Source of the DNA: Eurosta solidaginis
Lineage: Eukaryota > Arthropoda > Insecta > Diptera > Tephritidae
Direction of reading: 5' to 3'
NCBI RefSeq assembly: GCF_040869045.1
Contig: NC_090321.1
Coordinates: 181,817,596 to 181,881,595, forward strand
DNA length: 64,000 bases
The notes beneath the pieces were generated by a model that was not told the origin of the DNA, made no database searches, and worked only from the letters and a program-made list of their open reading frames with translations. The position numbers and the translations under genes were made by a program. This document shows positions 1 through 11,844 of the stretch, in pieces; the first letter of the stretch is position 1; the number at the start of each line of letters is the position of its first letter.

Positions 1-106
1 AACAAATTGTTAGGAAAGAGTCCTTGTAATAATGAGTCACTAAATGAACTAAATAGAATGAGAAATAATAGGCAATTATATAAAGACTAAACACTTGAAA
101 ATTAAA
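1..106. repeat. Fragment of the AAACGGTTTTATT composite element
   Basis: This stretch is nearly identical to 6294-6400 and to the reverse complement of 39600-39720. It is the inner part of a TIR element whose other copies lie at 5744-6797 and 39221-40036. It is cut off by the window start on one side and by the tail of the LOA-like LINE on the other. The bases ttaaa at 102-106 recur at 5744-5748 and are the probable target duplication of that LINE. Confidence 0.7.
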
Positions 107-211
107 TAGGTAGGTAGGTTGAACTGGCCGGTCCATGAGGACCTCACATAGACTGATTGAGTCCGTAGTGTTACAAGAAGTTTGTTTTAACGACCAAACT
201 GAAAAACCCTA

Positions 212-3200
212 TCAAAAACCAGGACCTATGTTATAAAATAACTCCGTCCTCTTGGCAAATACTAGAAGCTTCCTAGGACTTAAGCCACTTGCTGCTTCTA
301 GATCTGACAGCTGTATCACTCCTAATAGCTGGAGTCTTAGCCTGGCAAGTGCAGCGCACGAGCACAGAACGTGCTCGATCGTTTCCTCCCCCAACCCGCA
401 CTTCCTACATCTGCTATCACTGACCAAGCCTAGTTTAAAGGCATGTGACGCCAGAAGGCAGTGCCCAGTCAGAATACCCGTCATGAGCCTACAGTCCTCT
501 CTTTTTAATGATAGGAGCAACTGTGTTAGTCTAAGGTTGTAAGACCTACACATAATCTTCGACACTTTACAGCCCCGAGCTTGAACCCACGCCTTTCCCG
601 CTTGGTCGATCATGTGCACCTCTCGCCTTCGCTTAATCTCGCCCAATCTAATTGGGACATCTACGGAGCAAGCTTCAAGGGATGCGCCCTTTTTAGCTAG
701 TTCATCCGCTTTTTCATTCCCATCTATCCCCATATGCCCTGGGACCCAATATAGATGTATGCTTCTCCCTGTCCCGATTCTCTCCAGAGACTGCTTACAC
801 TCTAACACGCATTTAGATGCTGTGCTATGCGAGATTATTGCCTTAATTGCTGCTTGACTGTCAATATAAAAGTTAACACGGTTGCAGCTTAAGCTATTCT
901 CTTCCAGGGTTTCTACTGCTTTGGTTACGGCCAATATTTCCGCTTGGAAAACGCTACAGTAATCCGGCAGCCTGTAGGATCTGCTTATTTCCGGATCAGC
1001 GCAGTATACCGCAGACCCTACTCCTTCCACTACTTTGGAACCATCGCCTCGTCCGCCATTTACGCACCCTTGCGCCAACCGTCCACCTCTATTGTGGCCT
1101 TAAGATCTCCCTCGAAGCGCAGATAGGGAATCATGTAGTCTGCTCGTCTTGTGATTGATGACGCTATACTACTATGGCCATATGGTCGGCGCTGAAGCTG
1201 CCCCGAAGCAGCGAGCCTGGTTGCGGTCGTTAACGCTTTGTTCTTTGCTACCAGGTCTACAGGTGGGATGTGCAAAATGGCATACAGTGCAGCCGTCGGG
1301 GTTGTTTTCAGGGCTCCCGTAATGCTAAGCATCGATAGTCTGCATACCCGCTCTAATTATTTGAGGTATGTAGTTTTTTGTGTGGCTTTCCACCAAACAA
1401 GAACTCCATAGTATAGAATAGGGCTTACAATCGCTGTAAAAACCCAATGAGAAAGAGAGGGCGATAGGCCCCACGTACAACCCAGCATTCTTTTATATAC
1501 GTAGAGTGCCGTTGAGGCCTTCTTGACCCTCTCTTTCACGTTGAGCGTCCATGACAGCTTACTGTCTAGGATGATTCCTAAATATTTTGTGCAAGGTTTC
1601 TCCTGTAAGGTCACCCCTCCTAACTTAGGCCTGGTCCAATTTGGGACCTTGTACCTCTTTGTAAACAAGACCATATCCGTCTTCTCCGCATTGACTTTCA
1701 ACCCGACATTAGATGCCCAGGTATGAATATCGCGAAGCGCCCGATCCATCAAAGAACTAATCGTTGGAAGGCACTTTCTACTTATGACAATTGCAACGTC
1801 ATCTGCGTAAGCCGTAAGTTTTACGGGTCCCTCATCGAATTGCCTGAGCAGTTGGTTGATGAACAGCGTCCACAGCAGAGGTGATAGCATCCCTCCCTGC
1901 GGCGTGCCCCTGTCCACTGATTTCGTGGCCTCGTACAATCCCCATTGTGATGTAATCTTTCTGCAATTTAACATGCAGCCGATCCATCTGATTAAGGCAG
2001 GATGTACTTTAATGTAATTAAGACCATCCATAATCGCCCATTTTGCAACATTATTGAAAGCCCCGGCAATGTCCAAGAAGACTCCTAGAGCATACTCCTT
2101 ATATTCCAGGGATTTCTCTATGCTTATTACCACCCTATGCAATGCGGTGTCTACCGACTTGCCTTTGGTGTACGCATGCTGTGTTTTGGAGAGCAGCTTT
2201 TCATCCACGTTGGACTTTATGTACACATCTATCAGCCTCTCAAAGGTTTTGAGCAGAAATGATGTTAAGCTAATAGGTCTATAGTCTTTGGAATACATGT
2301 GACCGATCTTCCCCGCCTTTGGTAGAAAAGCTACACGAGCAGTTCTCCAAGAGTGCGGTACATGATTCAGTCGTATGCACCCATCGAATATTATTTTAAG
2401 CCATTCCACGACCGCCCTACTTGAGACTTGTAGCATGGCCGGGAATATACCATCTGGGTCCGGCGATTTAAACTTAGAAAACGTCTTCACTGCCCACACG
2501 ATCTTGGTATCGGTCACCAAGCCGGCACTACTAGCTCCGTGATCGGAGTGTGAGTGATGTCTGCTGGCTCCTCTAAACCGTCTCCCGATGGGAAATGTGT
2601 ATCGAAAAGCACCTCAAGGGATTCCTCACTATTACGTGACCATTCCCCGTTCTCTTTCTTTATTAGTCCCTGGACTATGTTTCCCTTTGCTAGGACTTTT
2701 TTCAACCGTGCTGTTTCGCTGGAGCACTCTATGTCCGTACAGAAACTTTTCCATGAGTTTCTCTTCGCCCTGGTAATTTCACGCTTGTAGATCCTCAGTA
2801 GATCCCTGTACTCGTCCCGACACGCTTCGCTTTCCGCAGTCTTTGCGAGCTTAAACATTTCTTTAACCTGTCTTCTTAGAAGACTCAGCTCATTGCTCCA
2901 CCATGGCGGCTTTGCTTTTCCTCTGAATCTTCTTAGAGGGCAAGCTTTGTTATACGCAGTCATAAGCGTCCTTGTTAGGAATTCATTCGACTCCTCCAGT
3001 TCCTCTACCTTAGCAACCTCTTTGGGTTGTCCCAGTTTTGTTTATACATGTTTCTGGAATTTAGTCCAGTTCGTTGACCTAGGGTTTCTAAAGGTTCCTC
3101 CCTTCTCTACCCTCTTTAGGGGGATGTTGAAGCTGATATACGCATGGTCGGAGAAGGATGGTCTATCAAGAACCATCCAATCATACCTTGATATATCACG

Positions 3201-3765
3201 CTCGGAGCTCAATGTAATATCCAGAACATTGCTGGATGTTGGACCAATGTATGTAGGGACATTTCCCCTGTTGGCTATCTGCAAATTGGTTTGCAGGATT
3301 TAACAAAACAGAGATTCGCCTCTCTCGTTCATATCTGCTCTTCCCCACGCATTGTGGTGCGCATTTGCATCTGCGCCTATGACCAGCCGCCCTTTGCGCC
3401 CTTCCTCCTGTACTAGCCTTTTGCACTCCATCGGTGGGACCTCCGCAGCATGGGCCATGTAGCAGGACGCCAGGATAAATGCCTGCTTATTCTTTTGCTC
3501 AACGGCCACCGCTACGAGATCCTCAGTGGTGCATATATGAATGCAGCTGTTTCCTTACCATTACTACAGCTCGCACCCGTCCTTCCGTTTGCTCGTAGTA
3601 AAAGCCAAACCCGCGCGCGCTAAGTCCAGAAACCTTTCCTCCCGATGAGAGCCACGGCTCCTGGATCAGCGCCACGTCAAACGAACCCTCCTCAAGGGTT
3701 AGGAGGAGTTCGCTCGACGCCACTTTACTGTGTTGGAGGTTTATCTGTAGGACTCGCAGCACCAT
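212..3765 (-). pseudogene. ORF2 of LOA-like LINE: endonuclease, RT and RNase H, frameshifted
   Basis: The reading passes through several frames: 3765-3523 (endonuclease N-terminus, ALIQEPW), 3509-3300 (endonuclease GADANAHHNAWG), 3284-3042 (SDHAYISF), 2963-2514, 2520-1357 (reverse transcriptase, with DYRPISLTSF, GTPQGGMLSP and the catalytic AYADDVA), 1332-1060, and 1078-212 (RNase H and tail). At about 1050 a 14-bp deletion between two CGAT words removes the first RNase H aspartate. The other copy still has YTDGSK here. A C-terminal CRKCG...EHVLCSC cysteine/histidine cluster is present in the last frame. At least four frame breaks make it a pseudogene. It would need an intact relative in the genome for mobilisation. 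Confidence 0.85.
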
Positions 3766-3971
3766 TGGGCTGTTTGTCCCCCTCCAGCACCTTCGTCTTG
3801 ACGTCGTCGTCCTCCCGTTGCCCTTTTGGTTTAGAGTATTCGAGGCCCCCTTCAGCCTCTCGTGACTGTTGTGCAGGGTGTTCCTCTGTGCGAGTCACAG
3901 CACTATTTAGCGGTTGGTCCTCTTCTAGCACGTTCGTGGTGACGTCGGGGACCTCCACCTGTCTTTTTTCC

Positions 3972-5537
3972 TTAGGCTTTGAGGTCCTTTTCGACTTCGC
4001 CCACGTCTAGCGTGTTAGGGTTTTTATCCTCGGGACTTCTTTTCCTGAGTCGCATGTAAATTTTGCCAGTGCCAAAGGACATTTTACCAAGCTGCGTGTA
4101 CAAAATATCCTCCGCCTGCTTGTTTATTTGGAAGATGTAGAACTGACCATCCTCGGTAGGCCGAGATACAGTAAGTACCTTCCAATCCTGTGTCGGTATG
4201 TTCGTATTCTGATTCTGCAGAAGTCGCAGTGTATCCTCCGACTTCATCACGCATGGTATCCATACCTTAACTTTTGGTACCGTGGGGATTTGCGCTTTAT
4301 CCACCACCTCAAACCGCGCGCTCGTGCCTTGCCTTTGGAGGTTTGGAACCACTTCCTCCAGCCACTGCAAGCTCGCGATGTTGTCGCACGCTATCATCTT
4401 CACACCGTTATACCATCCCCCCGAATCAAAGATTGGAAGGGGCTTACTTGGTTGTTCCCGCATCATCTTAAGCATTAAGCTAATAAGCTCCCTTTCCACA
4501 TATCTCCACCTTTCAGTAGTCATTTGTCCGAAAGGACTGCTACGATCAACCAGCGCCACAGTCAGTGACTGCTTTGCCACATCACTCATCTTCTCGGGAA
4601 AATCAGGAGTCTTAGTGTTATCTCCCTTTGGCACCTCCGAGAAAGCCGGAGTCTTAGCGTTAACTCCCTTTAGCGCCTCCGAGAAAGCCGCAGTCTTAGC
4701 GTTATCTCCCTTTGGCTTATCTCCTACTTCCTTAATTGGAACTTCCCTCTGACTCGCAGCTTTCGAGGTAGTTGCTACCTCGCTATTGGAGCCCATCTGT
4801 CTTACAGCTTTGGGCCTACTTGTCTTGTCTATGCGACTGCCCTGCCTCGCGGCTCTAGGACTGGGTCCTTTCTGCCTCTTGAAAGCAGGCTTGTCGCCTT
4901 CCGCCGAACGTTGCCTCTTCATTCTGCCATTCGATGCTTCTTCCTCCTCGTACCGGTTGCAGAACCGAGGGTTTCTCGCAGCAAACCTTTTGAACTGCCT
5001 TCGGCCTACTTCTACCGCTTCATGGGCCCATTCCAAGCGCTCGATCTCCACTTCTGTTGGGTCGACCACTGCTCCCAAGCGTTGAACAATTCTTAGTGCT
5101 GCACGGTACTGCGAGAGAGCTCTTTTACTTCCTCTGCTCCGTACCCTTCTCCACTCTTCTACTCCGTTTTCATTTGTGTGCTTCTCCAACACGGAGCTCA
5201 TTGAATCAGCACTACTCTCGCTCCCCGAGTCCGACGAATCGCTTAATTCGTATTTGTCGTCCTTGGATTGCGACTCAGTCCTCCTCTTTACATCGTCCTT
5301 ATTACAGTCAGTTAATGAGTCGTTCATCTTGGTCGTACGACCACCTGCCCGACAAGGCGGGCTCAGCGGTCCAGTATTATATACGGGGAAAGAACCGTCC
5401 GCCACAGCAGCGCCCCTTGCTGTGGTAAGGCCATTAATACTTCCCGAGGTGGCCCGGTATCGGGAAGGCTCCGTTCGAATACAGCCGAATTTATCCCCTG
5501 GCTGCAAATAGTCCAATAGGCACGGTCCGCATAACAC
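3972..5537 (-). CDS. ORF1 protein of LOA-like LINE (DUF4780-like)
   Basis: An open frame of 521 residues and the only intact ORF of this copy. The N-terminal 300 residues are charged and low in complexity (Ser/Asp/Glu and Lys/Arg rich), with three short near-repeats built around AFSEALKG-type units at about residues 275-315. The C-terminal part, about residues 330-500, looks like the DUF4780 domain often found in ORF1 of insect LINEs: TTERWRYVERELISL, then FDSGGWYNGVK and KAQIPTVPKVKVWIP. No CCHC zinc knuckle is visible. Such proteins coat element RNA in the cytoplasm. The true start may be the Met at residue 71 (MNDSL). The copy at 21536-22975 is frameshifted and partly deleted. Confidence 0.75.
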   Translation of the reverse strand: MLCGPCLLDYLQPGDKFGCIRTEPSRYRATSGSINGLTTARGAAVADGSFPVYNTGPLSPPCRAGGRTTKMNDSLTDCNKDDVKRRTESQSKDDKYELSDSSDSGSESSADSMSSVLEKHTNENGVEEWRRVRSRGSKRALSQYRAALRIVQRLGAVVDPTEVEIERLEWAHEAVEVGRRQFKRFAARNPRFCNRYEEEEASNGRMKRQRSAEGDKPAFKRQKGPSPRAARQGSRIDKTSRPKAVRQMGSNSEVATTSKAASQREVPIKEVGDKPKGDNAKTAAFSEALKGVNAKTPAFSEVPKGDNTKTPDFPEKMSDVAKQSLTVALVDRSSPFGQMTTERWRYVERELISLMLKMMREQPSKPLPIFDSGGWYNGVKMIACDNIASLQWLEEVVPNLQRQGTSARFEVVDKAQIPTVPKVKVWIPCVMKSEDTLRLLQNQNTNIPTQDWKVLTVSRPTEDGQFYIFQINKQAEDILYTQLGKMSFGTGKIYMRLRKRSPEDKNPNTLDVGEVEKDLKA

Positions 5538-5904
5538 CCTGGATTAGGGGGTTGGTAGTTCTTGGTCACCGACATCCCGCCGCCCTCGTATGAGGCGAAA
5601 CGGCGTAGATGTCAGTCCTAACCAGCTCCGCCTCATAGTCGGGCGCTATGGAGTTCGGCTAAGCCCTCACACCAACGACAAGGTGCCTACCCTAGTTAGG
5701 GCATAAAAGCCTAAGTCCTCAAGAACGCAGCTAACTTCGCTTTTTAAACGGTTTTATTCAGCTTGAGTTGACAGGCTGCACGGCCGCATGCACGGCCGTT
5801 GTGAACGAATCTTGTAATTGAAATTTAAGTAACTTCCCGATAAGCTACAAGCTTGAAACTTGGAATATGGTTCAGAACCCGATGACAATGCAATAATAAG
5901 AAAA

Positions 5905-6160
5905 AAATCGCCGCTAGGTGGCGCAAGGATCGAGATATTCACAAAAATCGTATTTGTGGTCCGATTTGGCTCACGCTTGGAACACATAATACATACAAGA
6001 ATAGAAATCGACCTATCAAAAAAAATTGCCGCTAGGTGGCGCAAGGATCGAGATATTCACAAAAATCGTATTTGTGGTCCGATTTGATTTGGTCCATATT
6101 TGGAACACATAATACATACATGAATAGAAAGCGACCTATGATGCCCGATTTGGCTCATAT
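5905..6160. repeat. 118-bp direct duplication inside composite element
   Basis: The block starting with ccgctaggtggcgcaagg at 5911 recurs at 6029, so the period is 118 bp. A third, partial unit follows from about 6147 (gcccgatttggctcatattt). Copy 39221-40036 carries one unit (around 39840-39905, reverse strand). Confidence 0.8.
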
Positions 6161-6420
6161 TTGGAACAAATATTGCATACAGTCCTGTAGAAGTGACATC
6201 AAAATATTTTGGAGTTGGGGGAGGGACAAGCATACGTGGCGCAGAGGCGAGTAAAGTCTTTGGAAGGATTATGTATTGAGGACTTAGATTGTAACAAATT
6301 GTCAGGAAAGAGTCCTTGTAATAATGAGTCACTAAATGAACTAAATATAATGAGAAATAATAGGCAATTAAATAAAGACTAAAAACTTGAAAATAAAATA
6401 ATTAAAAAAAAAATTTTAAG

Positions 6421-6797
6421 TTAAACGGTTTTATTGAAAACAATACTTACATGAAATAATAATACTAAAAGCTAGAGAATAATTAGGTAGGTCCTAGGTA
6501 CTAGTAATCACACTCCTCATCAATCTAGGGAATTGATCAGACAATTAAATAAAAGCATTGGGGGCGTAAAATTTCTATTGATTGTCATAAGTAAGACCAA
6601 CTGAACCTTAATAAGGTTATACTATGGCTCACATCTTTAGAAATTTCACGCGCTCAACGCTTTTATTTAATTGTCTGATCAACGCCCTATATTGATGAGG
6701 AGTGTGATGACTAGTACCTAGGACCTACCTAATTATTTTCTAGCTTTTAATATTATTATTACTTCACGTAAGTATTGTTTTCAATAAAACCGTTTAA
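6421..6797. repeat. Foldback (long inverted repeat) module
   Basis: The left arm (ttaaacggttttattgaaaa onward) and the right arm (ending ttttcaataaaaccgttta) are near-perfect reverse complements for about 150-190 bp, including cctaggtactagt and aattgtctgatcaa. The centre is short and unpaired. The sister module is at 39221-39600. RNA or single-stranded DNA from here would form a long hairpin. Confidence 0.85.
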
Positions 6798-6812
6798 ATT
6801 AAACATTTTTTT

Positions 6813-7590
6813 ATTTTATTTAGTTTCTGTTCTCACTTTATTTCCATTTTACCGCTTTGCATAAATATAACTTAAATCTAGGCCATATACTAAAAGAAAA
6901 CAAAATTTTATTTAAAAAAAAGCCTTCAAGCAAAATTACGTGAATCAAAATTTTTATGCATGCCTCGGCAGATATTTTATACAGTAAAGATAAGTTCTGC
7001 TTAAAATTTGCAAACAAGAAAAGATCAAATTTTAATAACTTTCGTCCAACCAAATTATTTCAGCTCAATATCTATCAGAGAATAACAGCGTATGTATTAT
7101 TGGACTGATTTTTTTGTACAGGTCGGCACCCACTGACATTGCAGTAGGCCGTTTATGATCATACACAATTTTTATATAAACGATTTTTTTCTAATGCAAT
7201 CTAATAAAATCATACATACAAAATTACTAATTACACAATCGGTGGCATAAAAAAATACATAAATAAAAATATTACAGTAATTTATTGACCTCGCATTTTA
7301 TCGCCAAAGGGATGATGCTAATGCCAATTTTCATTGATCTCTACGATTTTAATATAGAGCACTCCATTATTTCGAACCGAAGGAGGTATTTTAAAAAAAT
7401 GCATGCATGTATATTTTTTTATATAACATAAAACAAATGGCGATAATATATATAAACTGATTCTATTCATACTAAAATATGCTTAGGGATCATTCCACGA
7501 TTGGTGCGGCGCAAATCATACGCATTTTCACAGTGTCTTCTCTTTACTAAACACAAACCACAACATTAGCTGTGTTTCTTTTACATCTAT
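6813..7590. other. AT-rich non-coding stretch
   Basis: No gene, tandem repeat or recognisable element end is seen here. Only short chance ORFs occur, with no similarity that I can name. Confidence 0.5.
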
Positions 7591-7985
7591 AGCTGTGTGT
7601 TTTTTTTCAAGTCTATATACGTTTACGCTTAAACTTTATATGGACTGCTAAGCGACAAACTTTAAATACACCTCTGAAATTGCTACGCATAAAATTAGTA
7701 CTACAAAATTTCAATACGCATTATACTCAGATGTAACTGAAATATGTGTCTTTGTTTCACCCTCTATACTAATTCTATGTATTCTATGTGTGTCCACAAT
7801 TCATCGCAATTGATTCAGCTATATGTTATACCCTATGGTCATCAGAGGGTTGTGTCTCCGCTTTTCGGTACACCCTGTGCTGTAGCTAGTTGCCGCTAGA
7901 TGGGTCTCCTTAGCATTATCTAAGCGAGGATAGGCGTTTTTTTCACGCGCAAACGAAACGTATATGCGTGTAAAAAAACACGGCT
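7591..7985. mobile_element. MITE with AGC(C/T)GTGTTTTTTT ends, copy 1
   Basis: The left end reads agctgtgtgttttttttc and the right end reads ttttttacac-type sequence closing with aaaaaaacacggct, an imperfect inverted repeat. Internal blocks (gcataaaattagtactac at 7688; gattcagctatatgttata at about 7812; gctagatgggtctcc at 7896) recur in order at 11845-12556, which marks it as a dispersed repeat. It has no ORF of note. Confidence 0.6.
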
Positions 7986-8485
7986 TATGTTACGCTTAAA
8001 CTTTATGGCCCGTAATCATAGTCGAAATAAAATAGAGTTTTATTGGTTTAAACATGATTCTAAATTAAATATCATTTTAAGTCTGTTATAATCCACTTAA
8101 ACACTATTTATCTCTAAGAGTGTATTTTAAATTTAAAATGACATGAGCCCGATTTTAATTTTTTAAAGTAGGTTTTAAGTTGGTGGTCTGCTGTCAAAAG
8201 TTGCGAGAAATTAAACAATTTGCTACTTAAACGCGATGAACTTATATGGAAGTGAAAAAAGGCTTCCCCGACAAGAAAATATATGTCAGGCGCTAATTTA
8301 GTATACCTAGAATGCGTATTAATATGTTTTTGACGAAAATTACACAATCTTAAAATGTGCGATGGTTACTTGGCTCCACATATGCGAAATCTTTAATTAA
8401 GACTATTCCGCATTCAAAGATATTTGTGAGTTTTGATAATTTAGTATCTTTTGAGGAAAAAGTAGCATCCTATACTGATTTTGAC
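7986..8485. other. Non-coding stretch
   Basis: AT-rich sequence between a MITE and the 3' end of an RTE-like LINE. Nothing is recognised apart from a repeated tacgcttaaactttat word shared with 7623. Confidence 0.4.
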
Positions 8486-8631
8486 TACTTAATTGGCGCT
8501 TAACCGTCTAAACGGTTATGGCGGTCCAACAAAGAGCGCCAGTCGCTCCTTCGCTCCGCCAACCGGCGCCAATTGGTCACACCAAGGGAGTTTAAATCGT
8601 TTTCCACCTGGTCCTTCCAACGGAGTGGGGG

Positions 8632-9723
8632 TCACCCTCTACCTCTGCTTCCATAGGCGGGTTCTGATAGAAACACTTTCATGGCCGGAGCATCATCTTT
8701 CATTCGCATAACATGGCCTAGCCAGCGCAGCCGCTGCGTTTTAATTCGCTGGACTATGTTGATGTCTACGTATAGCTCGTACAGCTCATCATTAAATCTT
8801 CTTCGGTACTCGCCATCGCTAATGCGCAGAGGTCCATAAATCTTTCGAAGAACTCTCGAACACTCCCAAAGACGCTTCATCTGCTGTTGTCATGGTCCAT
8901 GCTTCTGCCCCATATAACAGGACGGGTACGATAAGTGACTTGTAGAGTATGATTTTCGTTCGCCGAGAGAGGACTTTACTTTTCAATTGCATACCTAGTC
9001 CAAAGTAGCATTTATTGGCAAGATTGATTCTTCGCTGGATTCCAGTGCTGATGTTGTTGCTAGTGTTGATGCTGGTTCCCAAATAAACGAAGTCTTTTAC
9101 TACTTCGAAATTATGGCTGCCAACAGTAGCGTGGTTGCCAAGACGCGTATGCGCTGACTCTTTGCTCGATGACAGCAGGTACTTCGTTTTGTCCTCATTC
9201 ACCATCAAACCCATCTTTACCGCTTCTTTTTCCAGTTTGGAGTAAGCAGAGCTAACAGCGCGGGTGTTTAGGCCGATGATATCAATGTCATCAGCATATG
9301 GCAGTAGTATATTGTTCCAGTGCGGTTAAGTTCTGCAGCTAGTATAATTTTCTCCAGCATCAAATTAAAGAAATCGGACGATAGAGGGTCACCCTGTCTG
9401 AAACCTCGTTTAGTTTCGAACGGCTCGGAGAGGTCCTTCCCAATTCTGACTGAGCTGATGGTGTTGCTCACCGTCATCTTGCACAGCCGTATAAGTTTTG
9501 CGGGGAAACCAAATTCAGACATAGCGGCATATAGGCAGCTCCTTTTCGTGCTGTCGAAGGCGGCTCTAAAGTCGACGTAGAGGTGATGTGTGTCGATTTT
9601 CTTTTCACGAGTTTTTTCCAAGATTTGGCGCATTGTGAAAATCTGGTCGATGGTAGTTTTACCAGGTCTGAAGCCGCACTGATAAGGTCCAATCAGCCGG
9701 TTCACGGCTTCAATCTTTGGCAC
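8632..9723 (-). pseudogene. RTE-like LINE: RT palm, thumb and C-terminus
   Basis: Frame 9723-9268 has PYQCGFRPGKTTIDQIF, HHLYVDFRAAFDS and GFRQGDPLSSDFFN, all classic RT blocks. The catalytic YADDIDII is readable near 9290 only after a frame change. Frame 9214-8819 has EDKTKYLLSSSKES, FVYLGTSI and LLYGAEAW. Frame 8880-8632 has RRRFNDELYELY and RLRWLGHVMRM. The protein is therefore split into at least three frames. Confidence 0.8.
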
Positions 9724-11424
9724 AATACACTTGAAAGGACCTTATATGCGATATTAAGAGGGCTGATTCCACGATAGTTGGTGCATTTTACCGTATCCCC
9801 CTTCTTGTGGACTGGGCAAAGAACACTTAGATTCCAACCGTCGGTCATGCACTCGTCCGCCCATATTTTGCTAAGAAGCTGCTGCGTGCGCCTTACCAAC
9901 TCCTCGCCGCCGTACTTGAATAGCTCCGCAGGCAATTCATCAGCGCCCACGGCCTTGTTGCTTTTCAATCTGGTTATTGCTATTCTAACTTGGTCATAAT
10001 CGGGCGGGGGGACATATATTCCGTCATCATCGATTGCGGGATCGGGTTCTTCATCTCTGCGCGGTGAATCGCTGCCTCCATTTAGGAGAGCAGAGATGTA
10101 TTCCCTCCATAATCTAAGCACTCTCTGGACATCAGTTACAAGGTCGCCGTTTTCGTTCCTACAGGAGTTTGCCCCGGTCTTAAAACCTTCCGTCTGTCGC
10201 TGTATTTTTTGGTAAAATTTTCGGGCGTTATTCCTGGTGGCTAGCAGCTCCTCGCACTCACGACTTTCTGCTTCTGCTTTTTTCTTCCTGAAAAGGCGTC
10301 TCGCTTCCCTTTTCAACTCTCGATAGCGTTCACACACTTCTCTTGTCGCGCTAGCTTTTAACGTAGCCCTGTTAGCAGCGTCTTTTCTTTCGGTTGCAAC
10401 GCGGCATTCTTCGTCGTACCAGTTGTTTTTTCGTGGCCGCCGGTAACCAATTTTTTCCTCGGCGGAAGTACGAAGTGCTTTGGAGATATGCTCCCACTGC
10501 TCCTGTATTCCTTCAGGATGAGTTGTGCTCTCAGAGAGCAGGTGTGAGAGTCGAGTTGCGAAATCATTGGCAGTCTGTTGTGATTGAAGCTTTTCGACGT
10601 CTAGCTTTCCTTGTGTTTTTTGTTCCTTGGTTTTAGCCGCGTTGAGGGGGGTGCGTATTTTGGCTGCATCGAGATAATGGTCCGAGTCGATGTTAGGTCC
10701 TCGGAACGTGCGCACATCTAAAACACTGGAGGCATGCCGTCCGTCTATCACAACGTGATCGATCTGATTGCGAGTATTTCGATCAGGAGACAGCCATGTA
10801 GCTTGATGTATCTTTCTATGCATGAACCTCTTGCTGGATATGACCATGTTTCGAGCACCGGCAAAGTCAATCAGTCTCAGTCCGTTAGGAGAAGTTTCAT
10901 TGTGTAGGCTGAACTTTCCGACTGAAAAACACCTTCTTTGCCCACCCTGGCGTTAAAGTCGCCAAGCATGAATTTTATATCATGACGGGGGCAGCGCTCG
11001 TATGTATGTGAGTTATAACGTCTTTCTCCTCTGTCGGCGCATGGGCGCAGATGAATGATATATTAAAAAATTTTGCTTTTATTCGGATAGCGGCGAGACG
11101 TTCGACCACAGGCGTGAACGCCAGCACTTGGCGACAAAATCTCTCTCCCACCACAAATCCGACGCCGAAACTGGGCTTATTCGTATGGCCACTCCAATAG
11201 ATGTCACAATTTTTGATCTTCTTTCTTCCTTGCTTCGTGTAACGCATTTCTTGGATGGCGGTGATGTCAGATTTTGCTTTGACGAGGACATCAACCAGCC
11301 GGGGATCTGCACCAATCCCATTCAGGGAGCGGACGTTCCAAGTGCGTGCCCTCAATTCATTGTCCTTCAAACCTTTGCCATCATTAGAGAGTGTATTTAT
11401 CCTAGGCTTGTTGTTATATTTCAT
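9702..11424 (-). pseudogene. RTE-like LINE: endonuclease and RT N-terminal region
   Basis: Frame 11424-10975 carries the APE-type endonuclease start (RTWNVRSL, AIQEMRYTKQGRKK, YWSGH, FICAHAPTEEKD). A frame break follows, with GDFNARVGK readable out of frame near 10960. Frame 10847-9702 continues with the endonuclease end (NQIDHVVIDGRH, NIDSDHYLDAAKI), a charged linker, and the RT fingers (KSNKAVGADELPAELFKYGG, then VHKKGDTVKCTNYRGISPLN). Endonuclease Asp and His residues are visible, so this domain was functional before the break. Confidence 0.8.
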
Positions 11425-11844
11425 TGGAGTATGGTTTTACGTGGCGGGTCCCAAGCCCAGCGCACAACCCGCTCAGCGGGGTGAAAATATTACTTGCACG
11501 TTTATATAGCGAGCCGCTTGCTCCAAGATAGACGCCCGCTTGTAGCCGCACCTAGAGATGTACAGACGCTGCCGATGAGATTTCCCCCGGCTAGCCCTTA
11601 AACCGATTATGTCAGAGTGGCCTAGCCAGATTGGCGCCTTCTCACATTAGCTCACCGCTAAACATCCGTTTAGCGGCTACCCAGAGGATACTTGGCTGCA
11701 AGCGACCGGCAGTAGTGAGCTGCTTGAACCGCATACAAAAGAATCGCTCTGGTCATTCCCAGGTGAATGGCGGTCAGAAGCTTTCCCCACTTTCGTGGAA
11801 TTCTACACACGGCTCCATACTCCTCTACACACGGCTCCATCCTC

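Larger units (their letters stand above)
107..5743 (-). mobile_element. Non-LTR retrotransposon, LOA-like, copy 1 (near full length, defective)
   Basis: A two-ORF LINE read on the minus strand. From 5' to 3' it has a short leader, ORF1 (5537-3972), then ORF2 with an APE-type endonuclease, reverse transcriptase and C-terminal RNase H (3765-212), then a 3' UTR ending in a TAGG-type short repeat (107-119) rather than poly(A). An inverted second copy lies at 21370-26270 and aligns over most of its length. I assign it to the LOA side of the non-LTR tree because of the endonuclease start (LRVLQINLQHSK), the RNase H, and the ORF1 type. R1 or Jockey kinship is not excluded. A 5-bp ttaaa duplication (102-106, 5744-5748) is the likely TSD. 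ORF2 is broken, so this copy cannot act alone. Confidence 0.85.
5744..6797. mobile_element. Composite TIR element with foldback half
   Basis: This element is bounded by TTAAACGGTTTTATT at 5744 and its reverse complement at about 6784-6797. It has no coding capacity that I recognise. The left 0.65 kb contains a duplicated 118-bp block and shares sequence with 1-106. The right part (6421-6797) is a palindrome. The same two modules, in reverse order and orientation, make up 39221-40036, so this is one mobile family. The LOA-like LINE sits at its left edge. Superfamily is not determined. Confidence 0.65.
8490..11640 (-). mobile_element. RTE-like non-LTR retrotransposon, defective
   Basis: A single-ORF LINE on the minus strand: endonuclease (11424-10847 and onward), linker, reverse transcriptase (about 10000-9214), thumb and C-terminal region (9214-8632), then a short 3' region ending near 8490. 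Similar genes in insect genomes are often labelled endonuclease-reverse transcriptase or craniofacial development protein 2-like. I place it near RTE/BovB, with moderate certainty. Frameshifts interrupt it near 10900, 9720, 9290 and 8850. Five or more decayed relatives are scattered in the window (14030, 17380, 18640, 51100, 60925). The 5' limit is approximate. Confidence 0.8.

Noticed and set aside
4282..5511. Plus-strand frames over LINE ORF1 (also 21637-22789 minus)
   Set aside because: They are antisense shadows of ORF1 and recur in both copies only because ORF1 does.
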